From contig NZ_CP054139.1 in NCBI RefSeq assembly GCF_013283875.1, forward strand, positions 620,001-684,000: DNA of 64,000 bases, read 5' to 3'. Under the pieces are notes generated by a model. It worked only from the letters and a program-made list of their open reading frames with translations. It was not told the DNA's origin and did no database searches. Within the stretch, counting starts at the first letter, position 1. Each line of letters begins with the position of its first letter. This DNA comes from Mucilaginibacter mali. Lineage in GTDB: Bacteria; Bacteroidota; Bacteroidia; Sphingobacteriales; Sphingobacteriaceae. Of the stretch, positions 37,237 through 45,714 are shown piece after piece. The position numbers and the translations under genes are program-made.

Positions 37237-37839
37237 ATGAAAACTTCAATCATAACTCTCGCAACCCTGCTAGCTATAGCAACCATATCAAATACTGCTT
37301 TTGCAGCCGATAAAAAAGATAAGACCGTTACGGTAATAAACGAAGCCAAAAACTTTAACAAAATTGAAGTTCGCGGTAATGTTGAGGTGTATTTAACCAA
37401 CGGCCCGGCCAATAGCGTTAAAGCTTACAATAACTATTATGGCGAAAGCGCCCTGGTGCAAAACCAAAACGGTACCCTGCGTATCTCGTCTTTCAGCAAA
37501 GAAGCTTTAGTAGTTTATGTAACTGCCGATGACCTGAGCGCCATCACGCTGTACGATAACGCCTACATCAAAACCGGTAAAAACTTCTCGTCGTTAGATC
37601 TGACCGTTAACCTGTTCGATACCGCAACCGCTCAGTTAGATATCCAAACCGTTAATGCCAGCATCAATATTAACAACCGCGCTAAAGCCGACCTGGTTGG
37701 TAAAGTTGAAAACTGTGATATGCAGGTAAACCAGGCATCAACCGTAAACAGCACCAACTTTGTTGCCGGCAGCCTTACCAAAAAAGTAAACGGCTTTGTA
37801 ACCGAAGTTAAAAGCAACCAGGAGCTGGCTATTCTGTAA
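37237..37839 (+). CDS. Exported GIN domain protein (DUF2807)
   Basis: This 200-residue protein starts with a signal peptide (MKTSIITLATLLAIATISNTAFA). After a Lys/Asp-rich linker, the body reads FNKIEVRGNVEVYLTNGPANSV and ends in repeated short strands with Asn/Asp ladders (ITLYDNAYIKTGKNFSSLDL, ASININNRAKADLVGK). That is the pattern of GIN/DUF2807 beta-helix proteins, common in Bacteroidota. Function is unknown; a cell-envelope role is likely. It is a monocistronic unit with a long leader and its own terminator. Confidence 0.88.
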   Translation: MKTSIITLATLLAIATISNTAFAADKKDKTVTVINEAKNFNKIEVRGNVEVYLTNGPANSVKAYNNYYGESALVQNQNGTLRISSFSKEALVVYVTADDLSAITLYDNAYIKTGKNFSSLDLTVNLFDTATAQLDIQTVNASININNRAKADLVGKVENCDMQVNQASTVNSTNFVAGSLTKKVNGFVTEVKSNQELAIL

Positions 37840-37874
37840 TCAGTCTCCGTCCTTATATATATAAGTTAATATGG

Positions 37875-37909
37875 AAGCCCTGCGGTAATTTACCGCGGGG
37901 CTTTTTGTT
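37875..37909 (+). terminator. Intrinsic terminator after the GIN-domain gene
   Basis: AGCCCTGCGGTAA and TTACCGCGGGGCT form a stem with a very short loop, followed by TTTTTG. It is placed about 35 bases after the stop codon at 37839. Confidence 0.9.
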
Positions 37910-38041
37910 GGTCGCAGCTAACAGCATAGCTAACATGAAAACCTGTAACCTAAAAGACTATAGGTTTTTTGGCCGTTGTTAGAATTTTTCCAATAATCAC
38001 TTTTCTCTTCCATTCTTAAAATTTATAGATATATCCGCCCG

Positions 38042-38256
38042 GTGGGGCAAAGTGGGGCACCAAAAAACAAAATTGCAAAAAATATTAGCATTATCTATCT
38101 GATAAACACTACCTTTAGCGCATATCAAACAAAATACTACTCAAAACAAAAGAATGACGATAAGCAACTAACCTGTTTCAGTATCAAAATGTGGGTGATT
38201 TTCCCATTTTTTTATTGTTGAAAACTTTTTGTGGGTGAAAGTGGTTGAAAGTGGAG
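38042..38256 (+). promoter_or_regulatory. MraZ-box repeats upstream of mraZ
   Basis: GTGGG/GTGG words recur with 10-base spacing: GTGGGG at 38042 and 38052, GTGGGT at 38191, then GTGGGTGAAA, GTGGTTGAAA and GTGGAGCAAA at 38231, 38241 and 38251. MraZ is known to bind TGGGN-type direct repeats one helical turn apart, so these are candidate autoregulatory sites. The last trio overlaps the proximal promoter. Confidence 0.75.
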
Positions 38257-38274
38257 CAAACTGTTTTACTTTTA
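38245..38274 (+). promoter_or_regulatory. Proximal mraZ/dcw promoter candidate
   Basis: TTG at 38245-38247 and TACTTTTA at 38267-38274 are spaced by 19 bases and approximate the Bacteroidota -33/-7 boxes. The -33 element lies inside the MraZ-box trio, so MraZ binding would block it. A second -7-like TACCTTTA lies at 38110-38117. Confidence 0.5.
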
Positions 38275-38302
38275 CATTACCATTAATGGTATAGTTGTGC
38301 CC

Positions 38303-38779
38303 ATGTCATACTTTTTCGGCGATTATTCATGTAAGCTGGATGTCAAATCAAGATTGACATTGCCATCCGCGCTTAAGCAGCAGCTTCCCGGCGAAGGGAA
38401 GGAGCCGCTCATGATCGCGCGCGGTTTTGACAAGAACCTGCTCATTTATACCAAGATAGAATGGGATGGCGTAATTGCCGAACTACTGAAGCTTAATCAG
38501 TACGAACGCGAGAACCAGCAGTTCATCAGGCATTTTACCCGCGGCGCTACCATGATAGAGCCTGATGGTGCCGGCCGTGTATTGTTGCCCAAAATTTTGT
38601 GCGATCATGCCGGTATCGACCCGCAATCGGCCAACGAAATTATCCTAAGCTGCCAGATCAATAAGATAGAAGTGTGGGAGAAGAGCGCGCACGAAGCCAT
38701 GCTGGCTAATGAGCCTGCCGACTTTGCCGCGCTGGCCGAACGTGTAATGGGTAATAAAGCAAGGAGGGGTGATGAGTAA
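38303..38779 (+). CDS. mraZ: Transcriptional regulator MraZ
   Basis: The ATG at 38303 (MSYFFGDYSCKLDVKSRLTLP) is preferred over a GTG two codons upstream. The 158-residue protein shows two SpoVT/AbrB-like MraZ half-domains: DVKSRLTLPSALKQQLPG near residue 14 and EPDGAGRVLLPKILCDHAGID near residue 90, each with the DxxGR-like turn. It forms ring-shaped oligomers that bind repeats upstream of dcw and usually repress the cluster. It is the first gene of the dcw operon and overlaps rsmH by eight bases. Confidence 0.96.
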   Translation: MSYFFGDYSCKLDVKSRLTLPSALKQQLPGEGKEPLMIARGFDKNLLIYTKIEWDGVIAELLKLNQYERENQQFIRHFTRGATMIEPDGAGRVLLPKILCDHAGIDPQSANEIILSCQINKIEVWEKSAHEAMLANEPADFAALAERVMGNKARRGDE

Positions 38780-39674
38780 CTACCATGTACCCGTAATGCT
38801 GCAGGAATGCATCGAGGCGCTGAACATTAAGTCAAACGGCACTTATGTAGATGTAACCTTTGGTGGTGGCGGCCACTCGCGCGAGATCATGAAGCACCTG
38901 GGTGCTGATGGCCGTTTGCTGGCCTTTGATCAGGATGCCGACGCGCAGCGGAACAAGATAGCCGACGACCGCTTTACGTTTATCGACCAAAACTTCCGTT
39001 ACCTGAAGAATTTTTGCCGCCTGCATAATGCTGTTCCGGTGGATGGCATACTGGCCGATTTGGGTGTATCGTCGTTTCAATTCGATCAGGCCGAGCGAGG
39101 CTTTTCCATTCGCTTTGATGCTGAGCTGGATATGCGCATGAACCAGTCGGCTGAGTTAAGCGCTAAAGATATTGTGAATACGTATGCCGAGGCCGATCTG
39201 CACCGCATCTTCGGTATGTACGGCGAGATCCAAAACTCAAAAACACTGGCTAAAACAATCGTAACCGCAAGGTTGAACGCGCCGATAAATACCGTGGCCG
39301 ATCTGAAGAGCGCCATCCAAAACCTGATCCCCCGTGGTAAGGAGAATAAATATTTGGCGCAGGTGTTCCAGGCGCTGCGGATAGAGGTTAACCAGGAGCT
39401 GGAAGCGCTGAAGGATTTTCTGACCCAATCGGCAGAGGTGCTGGTGCCGGGCGGCAGACTGGTGGTGATGAGTTACCACTCGCTGGAGGACAGGCTGGTA
39501 AAGAACTTCATTGCCAAGGGCAAATTTAGTGGCGAGGTGGAAAAGGACTTTTATGGTAACGACCAAAAGCCCTTTGATGCGGTTAGTCGCGGCGCGATAG
39601 TAGCCAACGATGAGGAGATACAATTAAATAACCGGGCACGCAGTGCCAAATTAAGGATAGCTGTAAAAAAATGA
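38772..39674 (+). CDS. rsmH: 16S rRNA (cytosine1402-N4)-methyltransferase
   Basis: The ATG at 38772 (MSNYHVPVMLQECIEALNIK), four bases after an AGGAGG at 38762, is preferred over the GTG at 38769. The 300-residue SAM-dependent enzyme has VDVTFGGGGHSREIMKHLG (SAM loop), DGILADLGVSSFQFDQAERGFSI and RLVVMSYHSLEDRLVKNF. It methylates C1402 in the ribosomal P site. It overlaps mraZ and the ftsL-like gene, so the genes are translationally coupled. Confidence 0.97.
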   Translation: MSNYHVPVMLQECIEALNIKSNGTYVDVTFGGGGHSREIMKHLGADGRLLAFDQDADAQRNKIADDRFTFIDQNFRYLKNFCRLHNAVPVDGILADLGVSSFQFDQAERGFSIRFDAELDMRMNQSAELSAKDIVNTYAEADLHRIFGMYGEIQNSKTLAKTIVTARLNAPINTVADLKSAIQNLIPRGKENKYLAQVFQALRIEVNQELEALKDFLTQSAEVLVPGGRLVVMSYHSLEDRLVKNFIAKGKFSGEVEKDFYGNDQKPFDAVSRGAIVANDEEIQLNNRARSAKLRIAVKK

Positions 39675-40075
39675 GCAACCGTTTTCGTACAGAAATAGAA
39701 GAAGAGCAGGCAGAGCAGGAAGCCATCGCAGAGGAGGCCCCAAAGACGGGCATCCCCGAGAACTGGTTTACCACGTTCCTGAGCAAGGGGGTGATCTCTA
39801 CCGAGACCGCTACCGGCGCGCTGCCCTTTATTTTGTTTTTGGCGGCACTGGGAATGATCTATATCGGCAACATGCACATGGCCGAAAACAATATCCGCGA
39901 GATAGATAAATTAAGTAAGGAAGTTAAGGAATTAAGCTGGGACTATAAAACAACCAAAGCCGACCTGGCCTTTAAAAGCACCCTGAACGAGGTAACCAAA
40001 CTTGCCGATACGCTGGGGCTGAAGGAGCCGGTGTCGCCGCCGCAAAAAATTGTAGTAAAGGAGGATGCGCAATGA
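39671..40075 (+). CDS. FtsL-like cell division protein
   Basis: This 134-residue bitopic protein has an acidic N-terminus, one membrane helix at about residues 49-66 (TGALPFILFLAALGMIYIG), then a helical, heptad-like stretch (EIDKLSKEVKELSWDYKTTK). Its position between rsmH and ftsI and its overall shape match the Bacteroidota FtsL-type protein, which bridges FtsQ and the FtsWI synthase. Sequence identity to FtsL families is low. It overlaps its neighbours by four bases at each end. Confidence 0.85.
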   Translation: MSNRFRTEIEEEQAEQEAIAEEAPKTGIPENWFTTFLSKGVISTETATGALPFILFLAALGMIYIGNMHMAENNIREIDKLSKEVKELSWDYKTTKADLAFKSTLNEVTKLADTLGLKEPVSPPQKIVVKEDAQ

Positions 40076-42204
40076 ATATCAGGGCAAACATACTGCTGCG
40101 TGTTTACATAGCCTTTGGGCTGATCGTACTTTTTGCAGGTGCTGTAGTAGTGCAGTTGTGCCGCGTGCAGTTTATCCAGGGTAAAAAATGGCAGTCAATG
40201 GCCGATAGCCTTTCTACCAAATATGTAAACGTAGAGGCATCGCGCGGCAATATCCTGGCGCTGGATGGCAGCCTGTTGGCTACCTCGGTACCCGAGTACG
40301 AGTTGCACATGGACATGCTGGCTGCCGGCATCGAAACCGAGGCGCTGTTCAATAAGCGCATCGATTCGCTGGCTGAAAAGATGGCATCGTACTTTGGCGA
40401 TCATACCGCGCAGGAGTACTCGCGCATTTTCCGCAGTGCCCGTAAGGATAGTTTGCGTTACCAGTTGGTGCGTCGTAAGGTAAGCTACCAGCAACTGAAG
40501 GATATCCGCAAGTTCCCGGTGTTTAACCTGGGCAAGTACAAGGGCGGGTTGATCGTTGTGCAGAAGAATAAGCGCATATTCCCCTTTAAAACACTGGCGC
40601 TGCGCACCATTGGTTATAATAACGAGAACGTAAAGAATGTGGTGGGCCTTGAGGGCGCTTATAAGGATTACATCAACGGCGAGAACGGCAAGCGACTGAT
40701 GCAGCGCATGGCCGGCGGCGTTTGGGCGCCCGTGAACGATGAGGATGAGGTAACCGCCAAGGATGGCGCCGATATCATGTCGACCATCGACGTAAACTTC
40801 CAGGATGTGGCGCAAAAGGTACTGAAGCACCAATTGGATAGCGTTCAGGCCGATTTTGGTACCGTGGTGCTGATGGAGGTAGCCACCGGAGAGGTAAGGG
40901 CTATTGCCAACTATACCCGCACCAAAGAGGGCGATTACCAGGAGAGGTTAAACTACGCCATTAATTATGAGGCCGAGCCGGGGTCTACATTCAAGCTGGC
41001 ATCGTACATGGCTATGATTGATGATAACAAGCTGGATACCGGCAAAATGGTTGATATTATGCACGGCGGTCCGTACCAGATCATCAATCCGCGTAATGGC
41101 AAGGTGGCGCTAACCGTAAGGGATGCCGAAGACGAAGGTGGATTGGTGAGCGCGCGCCGCGCGTTCGAAAAATCATCAAACATTGGTGCGGTGAAGCTGG
41201 TGACCGCGGCTTATGGCAGCAACCCATCGGCATTTACCGATAAGTTGTATGCCTGGCACTTGAACGAGCGTAATGGCTTACAGATCCCGGGCGAGGGCAG
41301 GCCGATCATCAAAAACCCGAAATCGAAATTGTGGAATAACCTGCAAAGTTTGGCCCAGATAGCTTATGGTTACGAGTCGACGCTGTCGCCGCTGCAAATG
41401 TTGACGTTTTATAACTCGGTGGCCAATAATGGCAAAATGATCTCGCCAATTTTTGTGAAAGAGATCCGCCGCATGGGTAACACGGTAGAGCGTTTCCAGG
41501 CACGGGTAATTAACCCGCAGGTGTGCTCGCCCGAGGCATTAGCCAAGGTAAAAGGCCTGCTGGAAGGCGTGGTTGAAGAAGGTACAGGCAAACTGGTCAT
41601 CAAAAATAAATTGTACACAGTAGCCGGTAAAACCGGTACGGCGCAGATAGCTAACGGCAAATTGGGTTACGGTGAAAAGAACTCGCACCAAACATCATTC
41701 TGCGGGTATTTCCCGGCAGATAAGCCGAAGTATTCGATGATCGTAGTGATCAGTAATCCACACTACAACGGTTCGCATTTGGCGGCCTGGGTATCGGGCC
41801 CGGTATTCAGGAGGATTGCCGACCGGGTTTACGCGCACGATATAGCGATGAACCGCCCGCCTGAGCAGCATTTGGTAGGCAATACACAGCCGCCAAAATT
41901 TAAGGATGGCGATTACAAGGCGCTGAAACAGGTATACAACAAGCTGGGTGTGAAGCCGCTATATGCGTCGAATAACCCGGGCAGCAGCGCCGATACCAGC
42001 GCGGGTATTGTGTTTGAAGAAGCTAAATATAAAAAGGGAACTGTGCCGAATGTTACCGGCATGGGCCTGAGCGATGCCATGTATGCGCTTGGCAACGCCG
42101 GTTATAAAGTAAATGCAAGGGGCAGTGGCGTAGTGCAAAATCAATCGGCAGCGGTTGGCAGCGTAATGCCTAAGGGATCAACCATATCAATAGTATTGCA
42201 ATGA
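40072..42204 (+). CDS. ftsI: Division-specific penicillin-binding protein with PASTA domain (FtsI/PBP3)
   Basis: This 710-residue protein has an N-terminal membrane anchor (VYIAFGLIVLFAGAVVVQL), a dimerisation domain with RGNILALDGSLLATS, and a transpeptidase domain. Active-site motifs are S305TFK308, S368-S-N370 and K520TGTAQ. A C-terminal PASTA domain (VPNVTGMGLSDAMYALGNAGY) ends the protein, a feature of FtsI in Bacteroidota and Gram-positives. It cross-links septal peptidoglycan together with FtsW. ATG overlaps the ftsL-like stop and its own stop overlaps murE. Confidence 0.97.
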   Translation: MNIRANILLRVYIAFGLIVLFAGAVVVQLCRVQFIQGKKWQSMADSLSTKYVNVEASRGNILALDGSLLATSVPEYELHMDMLAAGIETEALFNKRIDSLAEKMASYFGDHTAQEYSRIFRSARKDSLRYQLVRRKVSYQQLKDIRKFPVFNLGKYKGGLIVVQKNKRIFPFKTLALRTIGYNNENVKNVVGLEGAYKDYINGENGKRLMQRMAGGVWAPVNDEDEVTAKDGADIMSTIDVNFQDVAQKVLKHQLDSVQADFGTVVLMEVATGEVRAIANYTRTKEGDYQERLNYAINYEAEPGSTFKLASYMAMIDDNKLDTGKMVDIMHGGPYQIINPRNGKVALTVRDAEDEGGLVSARRAFEKSSNIGAVKLVTAAYGSNPSAFTDKLYAWHLNERNGLQIPGEGRPIIKNPKSKLWNNLQSLAQIAYGYESTLSPLQMLTFYNSVANNGKMISPIFVKEIRRMGNTVERFQARVINPQVCSPEALAKVKGLLEGVVEEGTGKLVIKNKLYTVAGKTGTAQIANGKLGYGEKNSHQTSFCGYFPADKPKYSMIVVISNPHYNGSHLAAWVSGPVFRRIADRVYAHDIAMNRPPEQHLVGNTQPPKFKDGDYKALKQVYNKLGVKPLYASNNPGSSADTSAGIVFEEAKYKKGTVPNVTGMGLSDAMYALGNAGYKVNARGSGVVQNQSAAVGSVMPKGSTISIVLQ

Positions 42205-43664
42205 AGTATTTAAGCGATTTACTGGAGGGTTTGCCATTTACCGAACTGCAGGGGAGTGCCGATGTAGAGATAACCGCCATCGTGTTCGATTCGCGCAAGG
42301 TGGTGCCGGGTTGCCTGTTTGTTGCCGTTAAAGGTACCGCTGTTGATGGGCACGATTATATTGAGCAAGCTGTAAAGGATGGCGCTGTGGCTGTGATCTG
42401 CGAGGAGCTTCCCGGTCATACAGCCGATGGTGCCGACTTCCTGATGGTAGCCAATTCGGCTGTGGCATTAGGCATTGTGGCCGCCAATTTTTACGGCAAC
42501 CCGTCGGATCAGCTAAAGTTGGTTGGAGTAACAGGCACCAACGGAAAAACCACCATCGCTACGCTGTTATATAAACTGTTCCGCGACCTGGGTTATAAAT
42601 GCGGCCTGTTATCAACCGTAGAGAACCAGGTGAATGGCAAGGTGGTCCCGGCTACACATACTACACCAGATCCTGTAGCGCTGAACGCGCTGCTGGCCGA
42701 TATGGTGGCGCAAGGGTGCGATTACTGCTTTATGGAAGTAAGCTCGCACGCGGTGGCGCAGCATAGGATAGAGGGATTGGCCTTTTCGGGCGGCATCTTC
42801 TCTAACCTGACGCACGACCATCTGGACTATCATAAAACCTTCGATGCTTATTTAAAAGCGAAGAAGACATTTTTTGATACCCTGCCAAAAACGGCCTTTG
42901 CGCTCACTAACGTTGACGACAAGAACGGTAACGTGATGCTGCAAAATACCAAAGCGCACAAAAAAACCTACGGCCTGAAGAACATGGCCGATTTTAAGGT
43001 AAAGATATTAGAGAACGGCTTTAACGGCCTGTTGCTGAATATAGATGGCGAGGAGGTTTGGTTTAAGCTGGTGGGCAACTTCAACGCCTACAACCTGCTG
43101 GCCGTTTATGGCGCTGCAATGTTGCTGGATCAGGATAAAGCCGCCGTATTGGTTAGTCTAAGCCGATTAAGCGGAGCCGAAGGCCGTTTCGACGCGCTGG
43201 TATCACCAAACAAGGTGATCGGTATTGTGGATTATGCCCACACGCCGGATGCCGTGCAAAATGTGCTGACCACCATCCACGATCTGCGCAAAGGTACCGA
43301 ACAGGTGATCACCATCATTGGCTGCGGCGGCGATCGCGACCGTGCCAAGCGCCCCGTAATGGCCGCCATGGCCTGCGAGTGGAGCGATAAGGTGATCCTT
43401 ACATCGGATAACCCACGTTCGGAAGATCCGGCCGAGATCATTAAAGAGATGGAAGCCGGCGTTACCGGTGCCAATAAAAAGAAAACGATCAGTATAGTAG
43501 ATCGGAGGGAAGCGATTAAGACAGCTTGTCATTTGGCTAAACTGGGGGATATTATCTTGGTGGCTGGCAAAGGGCACGAGAAGTATCAGGAGATCAAAGG
43601 GGTTAGGAACCACTTTGACGATAGAGAAGAATTAGAAGAGCAATTTAAGCTCATGAATGAGTAG
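42201..43664 (+). CDS. murE: UDP-N-acetylmuramoyl-tripeptide synthetase (meso-DAP adding)
   Basis: This 487-residue Mur ligase has the ATP loop GVTGTNGKTTIA (109-120), the central HTTPDPVALN and MEVSSHAVAQHRIEGL, DYAHTPDAVQ, and TSDNPRSEDP near residue 405. The DNPR motif in this position marks addition of meso-diaminopimelate rather than lysine. It adds the third stem residue to UDP-MurNAc-L-Ala-D-Glu. It overlaps ftsI by four bases. The intact coupled run of dcw genes ends here, because a repeat element lies directly after its stop. Confidence 0.97.
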   Translation: MKYLSDLLEGLPFTELQGSADVEITAIVFDSRKVVPGCLFVAVKGTAVDGHDYIEQAVKDGAVAVICEELPGHTADGADFLMVANSAVALGIVAANFYGNPSDQLKLVGVTGTNGKTTIATLLYKLFRDLGYKCGLLSTVENQVNGKVVPATHTTPDPVALNALLADMVAQGCDYCFMEVSSHAVAQHRIEGLAFSGGIFSNLTHDHLDYHKTFDAYLKAKKTFFDTLPKTAFALTNVDDKNGNVMLQNTKAHKKTYGLKNMADFKVKILENGFNGLLLNIDGEEVWFKLVGNFNAYNLLAVYGAAMLLDQDKAAVLVSLSRLSGAEGRFDALVSPNKVIGIVDYAHTPDAVQNVLTTIHDLRKGTEQVITIIGCGGDRDRAKRPVMAAMACEWSDKVILTSDNPRSEDPAEIIKEMEAGVTGANKKKTISIVDRREAIKTACHLAKLGDIILVAGKGHEKYQEIKGVRNHFDDREELEEQFKLMNE

Positions 43665-43666
43665 AA

Positions 43667-44348
43667 AATGTGCAGATGTGCAGATATGCAAATGTGCAGA
43701 TGAGAAAATGAAGAGATGTTAAAATTATAAATGAATGAATTGATCTGAATATGGTAGGTAGGCCGAATTTGATAGTTGACATGACCTTTGCGTTCTCTCT
43801 CAAAATAGTAGAGTTCACGGAGGAATTGGAAGCCCGGAGAAAATTCAATATGGCAAACCAATTTTCAGGAGCGGTACTTCGGTAGGGGCAAATGTAAAAG
43901 AGGCGCAAGGTGCGGAAAGCAAAGACGATTTTAGGCATAAATGCAAGGTCGCCTACAAAGAAGCAGAAGAAACGGAGTACTGGTTAATGATATGTAAACA
44001 CGCTAAAAACTATCCATTCGAGCAAAGTATGCTTGATGATATCCAGGCAATTATAAAAATATTAGGTAAGATAATTTCATCAACAAAAAAGTAAAAGTAA
44101 CAGAGAAAAGTAAACAAGCACTTGTACATATAGGTGATAGGCAGGTAAAAACATCTGCAAATCTGCATATCTGCACATCTGCAAATTAAAAAAACCAGCA
44201 TTTGAACATCTGTGTAATAAGCAAATCAAAACATTTGCACATCTGCACACCTGCACATCTGCACATTAAAAAGAACCAGCATTTGTACATATATAAGATA
44301 AGCAAATCAAAACATTTGCACATCTGCATATCTGCACATCTGCACATT
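43667..44348. mobile_element. 682-bp element with 36-bp inverted octamer arrays around a four-helix-bundle gene
   Basis: The outer arms, 43667-43702 and 44313-44348, are reverse complements with two mismatches in 36 bases. Each is built from 8-base TRTGCARA units. Between them lie a frameshifted four-helix-bundle gene (43751-44094) and extra copies of the right arm. The element separates murE from mraY. A gene-less element with matching arms is at 784-903. Calling it mobile is an inference; no target duplication is obvious. Confidence 0.55.
43751..44094 (+). pseudogene. Four-helix-bundle (S23 / 23S-intervening-sequence type) protein, frameshifted
   Basis: The first part reads MVGRPNLIVDMTFAFSLKIV...RRKFNMANQF from the ATG at 43751. 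After about 43862 the family continues one frame over with RSGTSVGANVKEAQGAESKDDF, VAYKEAEETEYWLMICK and ILGKIISSTKK to the TAA at 44094. The normal junction reads Q-I-L-R-S; here five bases stand where six are expected, so one base was lost. The family is known from 23S rRNA intervening sequences and many Bacteroidota chromosomes and relates to the Avd accessory protein. It lies inside an inverted-array element in the dcw cluster and is expected to be inactive unless the frameshift is bypassed. Confidence 0.88.
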
Positions 44349-44357
44349 AAAAAGGCC
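44146..44357. repeat. 81-bp tandem repeat, about 2.7 copies
   Basis: A unit with the reverse-orientation octamer array (TCTGCACA type), then ATTAAAAAGAACCAGCATTTG and AAGCAAATCAAAAC, recurs with an 81-base period: CCAGCATTTG starts at 44195 and again at 44276. The last, partial copy ends just before the mraY ATG. The array therefore supplies mraY's immediate upstream region. Confidence 0.88.
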
Positions 44358-44358
44358 G

Positions 44359-45600
44359 ATGCTATATTACCTGTTTACCTACCTGAATAAGAATTACAGT
44401 ATCCCCGGGTTGGGGGTATTCCAGTACATCACGTTCCGTACGGCTATGGCGGTTATCGTGTCGTTGTTGATCACTACGGTGTATGGCCGCCGGCTGATTG
44501 ATTACCTGCGTTTTAAGCAGGTAGGTGAGACGGTGCGTAACCTGGGTTTAGAGGGCCAGATGCAAAAGGCGGGTACTCCCACCATGGGTGGTTTAATTAT
44601 CCTGTCGGGTATTTTGGTGCCCACGTTGCTGTTTGCCAAGCTGGAGAATGTGTATATCATCCTGATGATAGTCACTACAGTTTGGCTGGGTGCCATCGGT
44701 TTTTTGGATGATTACATTAAGGTATTTAAAAAGAATAAGGAGGGTTTAGCAGGCAAATTTAAGATAGTTGGCCAGGTGGGCCTGGCGCTGATCGTTGGTT
44801 ATACCATGTATTTCCATACCGATATCAAGATCAGGCAGGAAGTGAAGTTACCGGTGAAGTATGATGCGCCTGTCGATTTTCACATGAAGAACGATAAGCC
44901 GATCTACACGCAGGATATTAAATCGACCAAAACCACCATGCCGTTTTATAAAAACAACGAGTTTGATTACGGCAAGGTACTGAAGTTTTTAGGTCACGGG
45001 TACGAGAAGTATACGCTTATCGTATTCCTGTTCTTCGTGATCGTCATCATCACCTTCATATCTAACGGGGCCAATATTACCGATGGCATAGATGGCCTGG
45101 CGACGGGTACATCGGCCATTATCGGGATCACGCTGGCTATACTGGCCTACGTATCGGGTAACATCGTGATATCCGATTACCTGAACATCATGTACATCCC
45201 TAACTCGGGCGAGCTGGTGATTTTTGCCGGTGCTTTTGTGGGGGCTTGTGTAGGGTTCCTGTGGTACAACTCGTATCCGGCCCAGGTATTTATGGGCGAT
45301 ACCGGCAGTTTGGCCATAGGTGGTATCATCGCCGTTTTCGCGGTAGTGATCCGTAAGGAATTATTGCTGCCCGTATTGTGCGGCGTGTTTGTAGTAGAAA
45401 ATGTATCGGTAATGATGCAGGTGGGCTGGTTCAAGTACACTAAGAAGAAGTTCGGCGAAGGCCGCCGGATCTTCCTGATGGCGCCGCTGCACCACCATTA
45501 TCAAAAGAAAGGCTTCCATGAGGCAAAGATCGTGACCAGGTTCTGGATCCTTTGCATTATGCTGGCCATTATAACGGTGATAACGTTGAAGCTACGCTAA
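44359..45600 (+). CDS. mraY: Phospho-N-acetylmuramoyl-pentapeptide-transferase
   Basis: This 413-residue, about ten-helix membrane protein has the MraY motifs [11 protein letters not shown], the acidic [30 protein letters not shown] and [24 protein letters not shown], and the C-terminal [20 protein letters not shown] longer periplasmic loop (residues about 150-200) is typical of Bacteroidota MraY. It makes lipid I from UDP-MurNAc-pentapeptide and undecaprenyl phosphate. The start follows directly on the 81-bp repeat with no clear Shine-Dalgarno. Confidence 0.97.
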   Translation: MLYYLFTYLNKNYSIPGLGVFQYITFRTAMAVIVSLLITTVYGRRLIDYLRFKQVGETVRNLGLEGQMQKAGTPTMGGLIILSGILVPTLLFAKLENVYIILMIVTTVWLGAIGFLDDYIKVFKKNKEGLAGKFKIVGQVGLALIVGYTMYFHTDIKIRQEVKLPVKYDAPVDFHMKNDKPIYTQDIKSTKTTMPFYKNNEFDYGKVLKFLGHGYEKYTLIVFLFFVIVIITFISNGANITDGIDGLATGTSAIIGITLAILAYVSGNIVISDYLNIMYIPNSGELVIFAGAFVGACVGFLWYNSYPAQVFMGDTGSLAIGGIIAVFAVVIRKELLLPVLCGVFVVENVSVMMQVGWFKYTKKKFGEGRRIFLMAPLHHHYQKKGFHEAKIVTRFWILCIMLAIITVITLKLR

Positions 45601-45708
45601 TGTGCAGATATGCAGATGTGCAAATAAAAAGATGTCATCCCGAGCTTGTTTCGGGAACCCATCATACTGGGATATGAAAATGAGATGCCGAAACAAGTTC
45701 GGCATGAC
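45599..45708. repeat. Octamer array plus 75-bp palindromic element, murD upstream
   Basis: A single octamer arm (45599-45625) is followed by a palindromic element, 45634-45708, with ends GTCATCCCGAGCTTGTTTCGGGA and TGCCGAAACAAGTTCGGCATGAC. It fills the mraY-murD gap. The same pair recurs at 47071-47194 and 48419-48517. Confidence 0.88.
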
Positions 45709-45714
45709 GAATAG

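Noticed and set aside
44146..44357. CRISPR-like appearance of the 81-bp repeat
   Set aside because: The whole unit is repeated, including the part that would be a spacer, so it is a tandem repeat.
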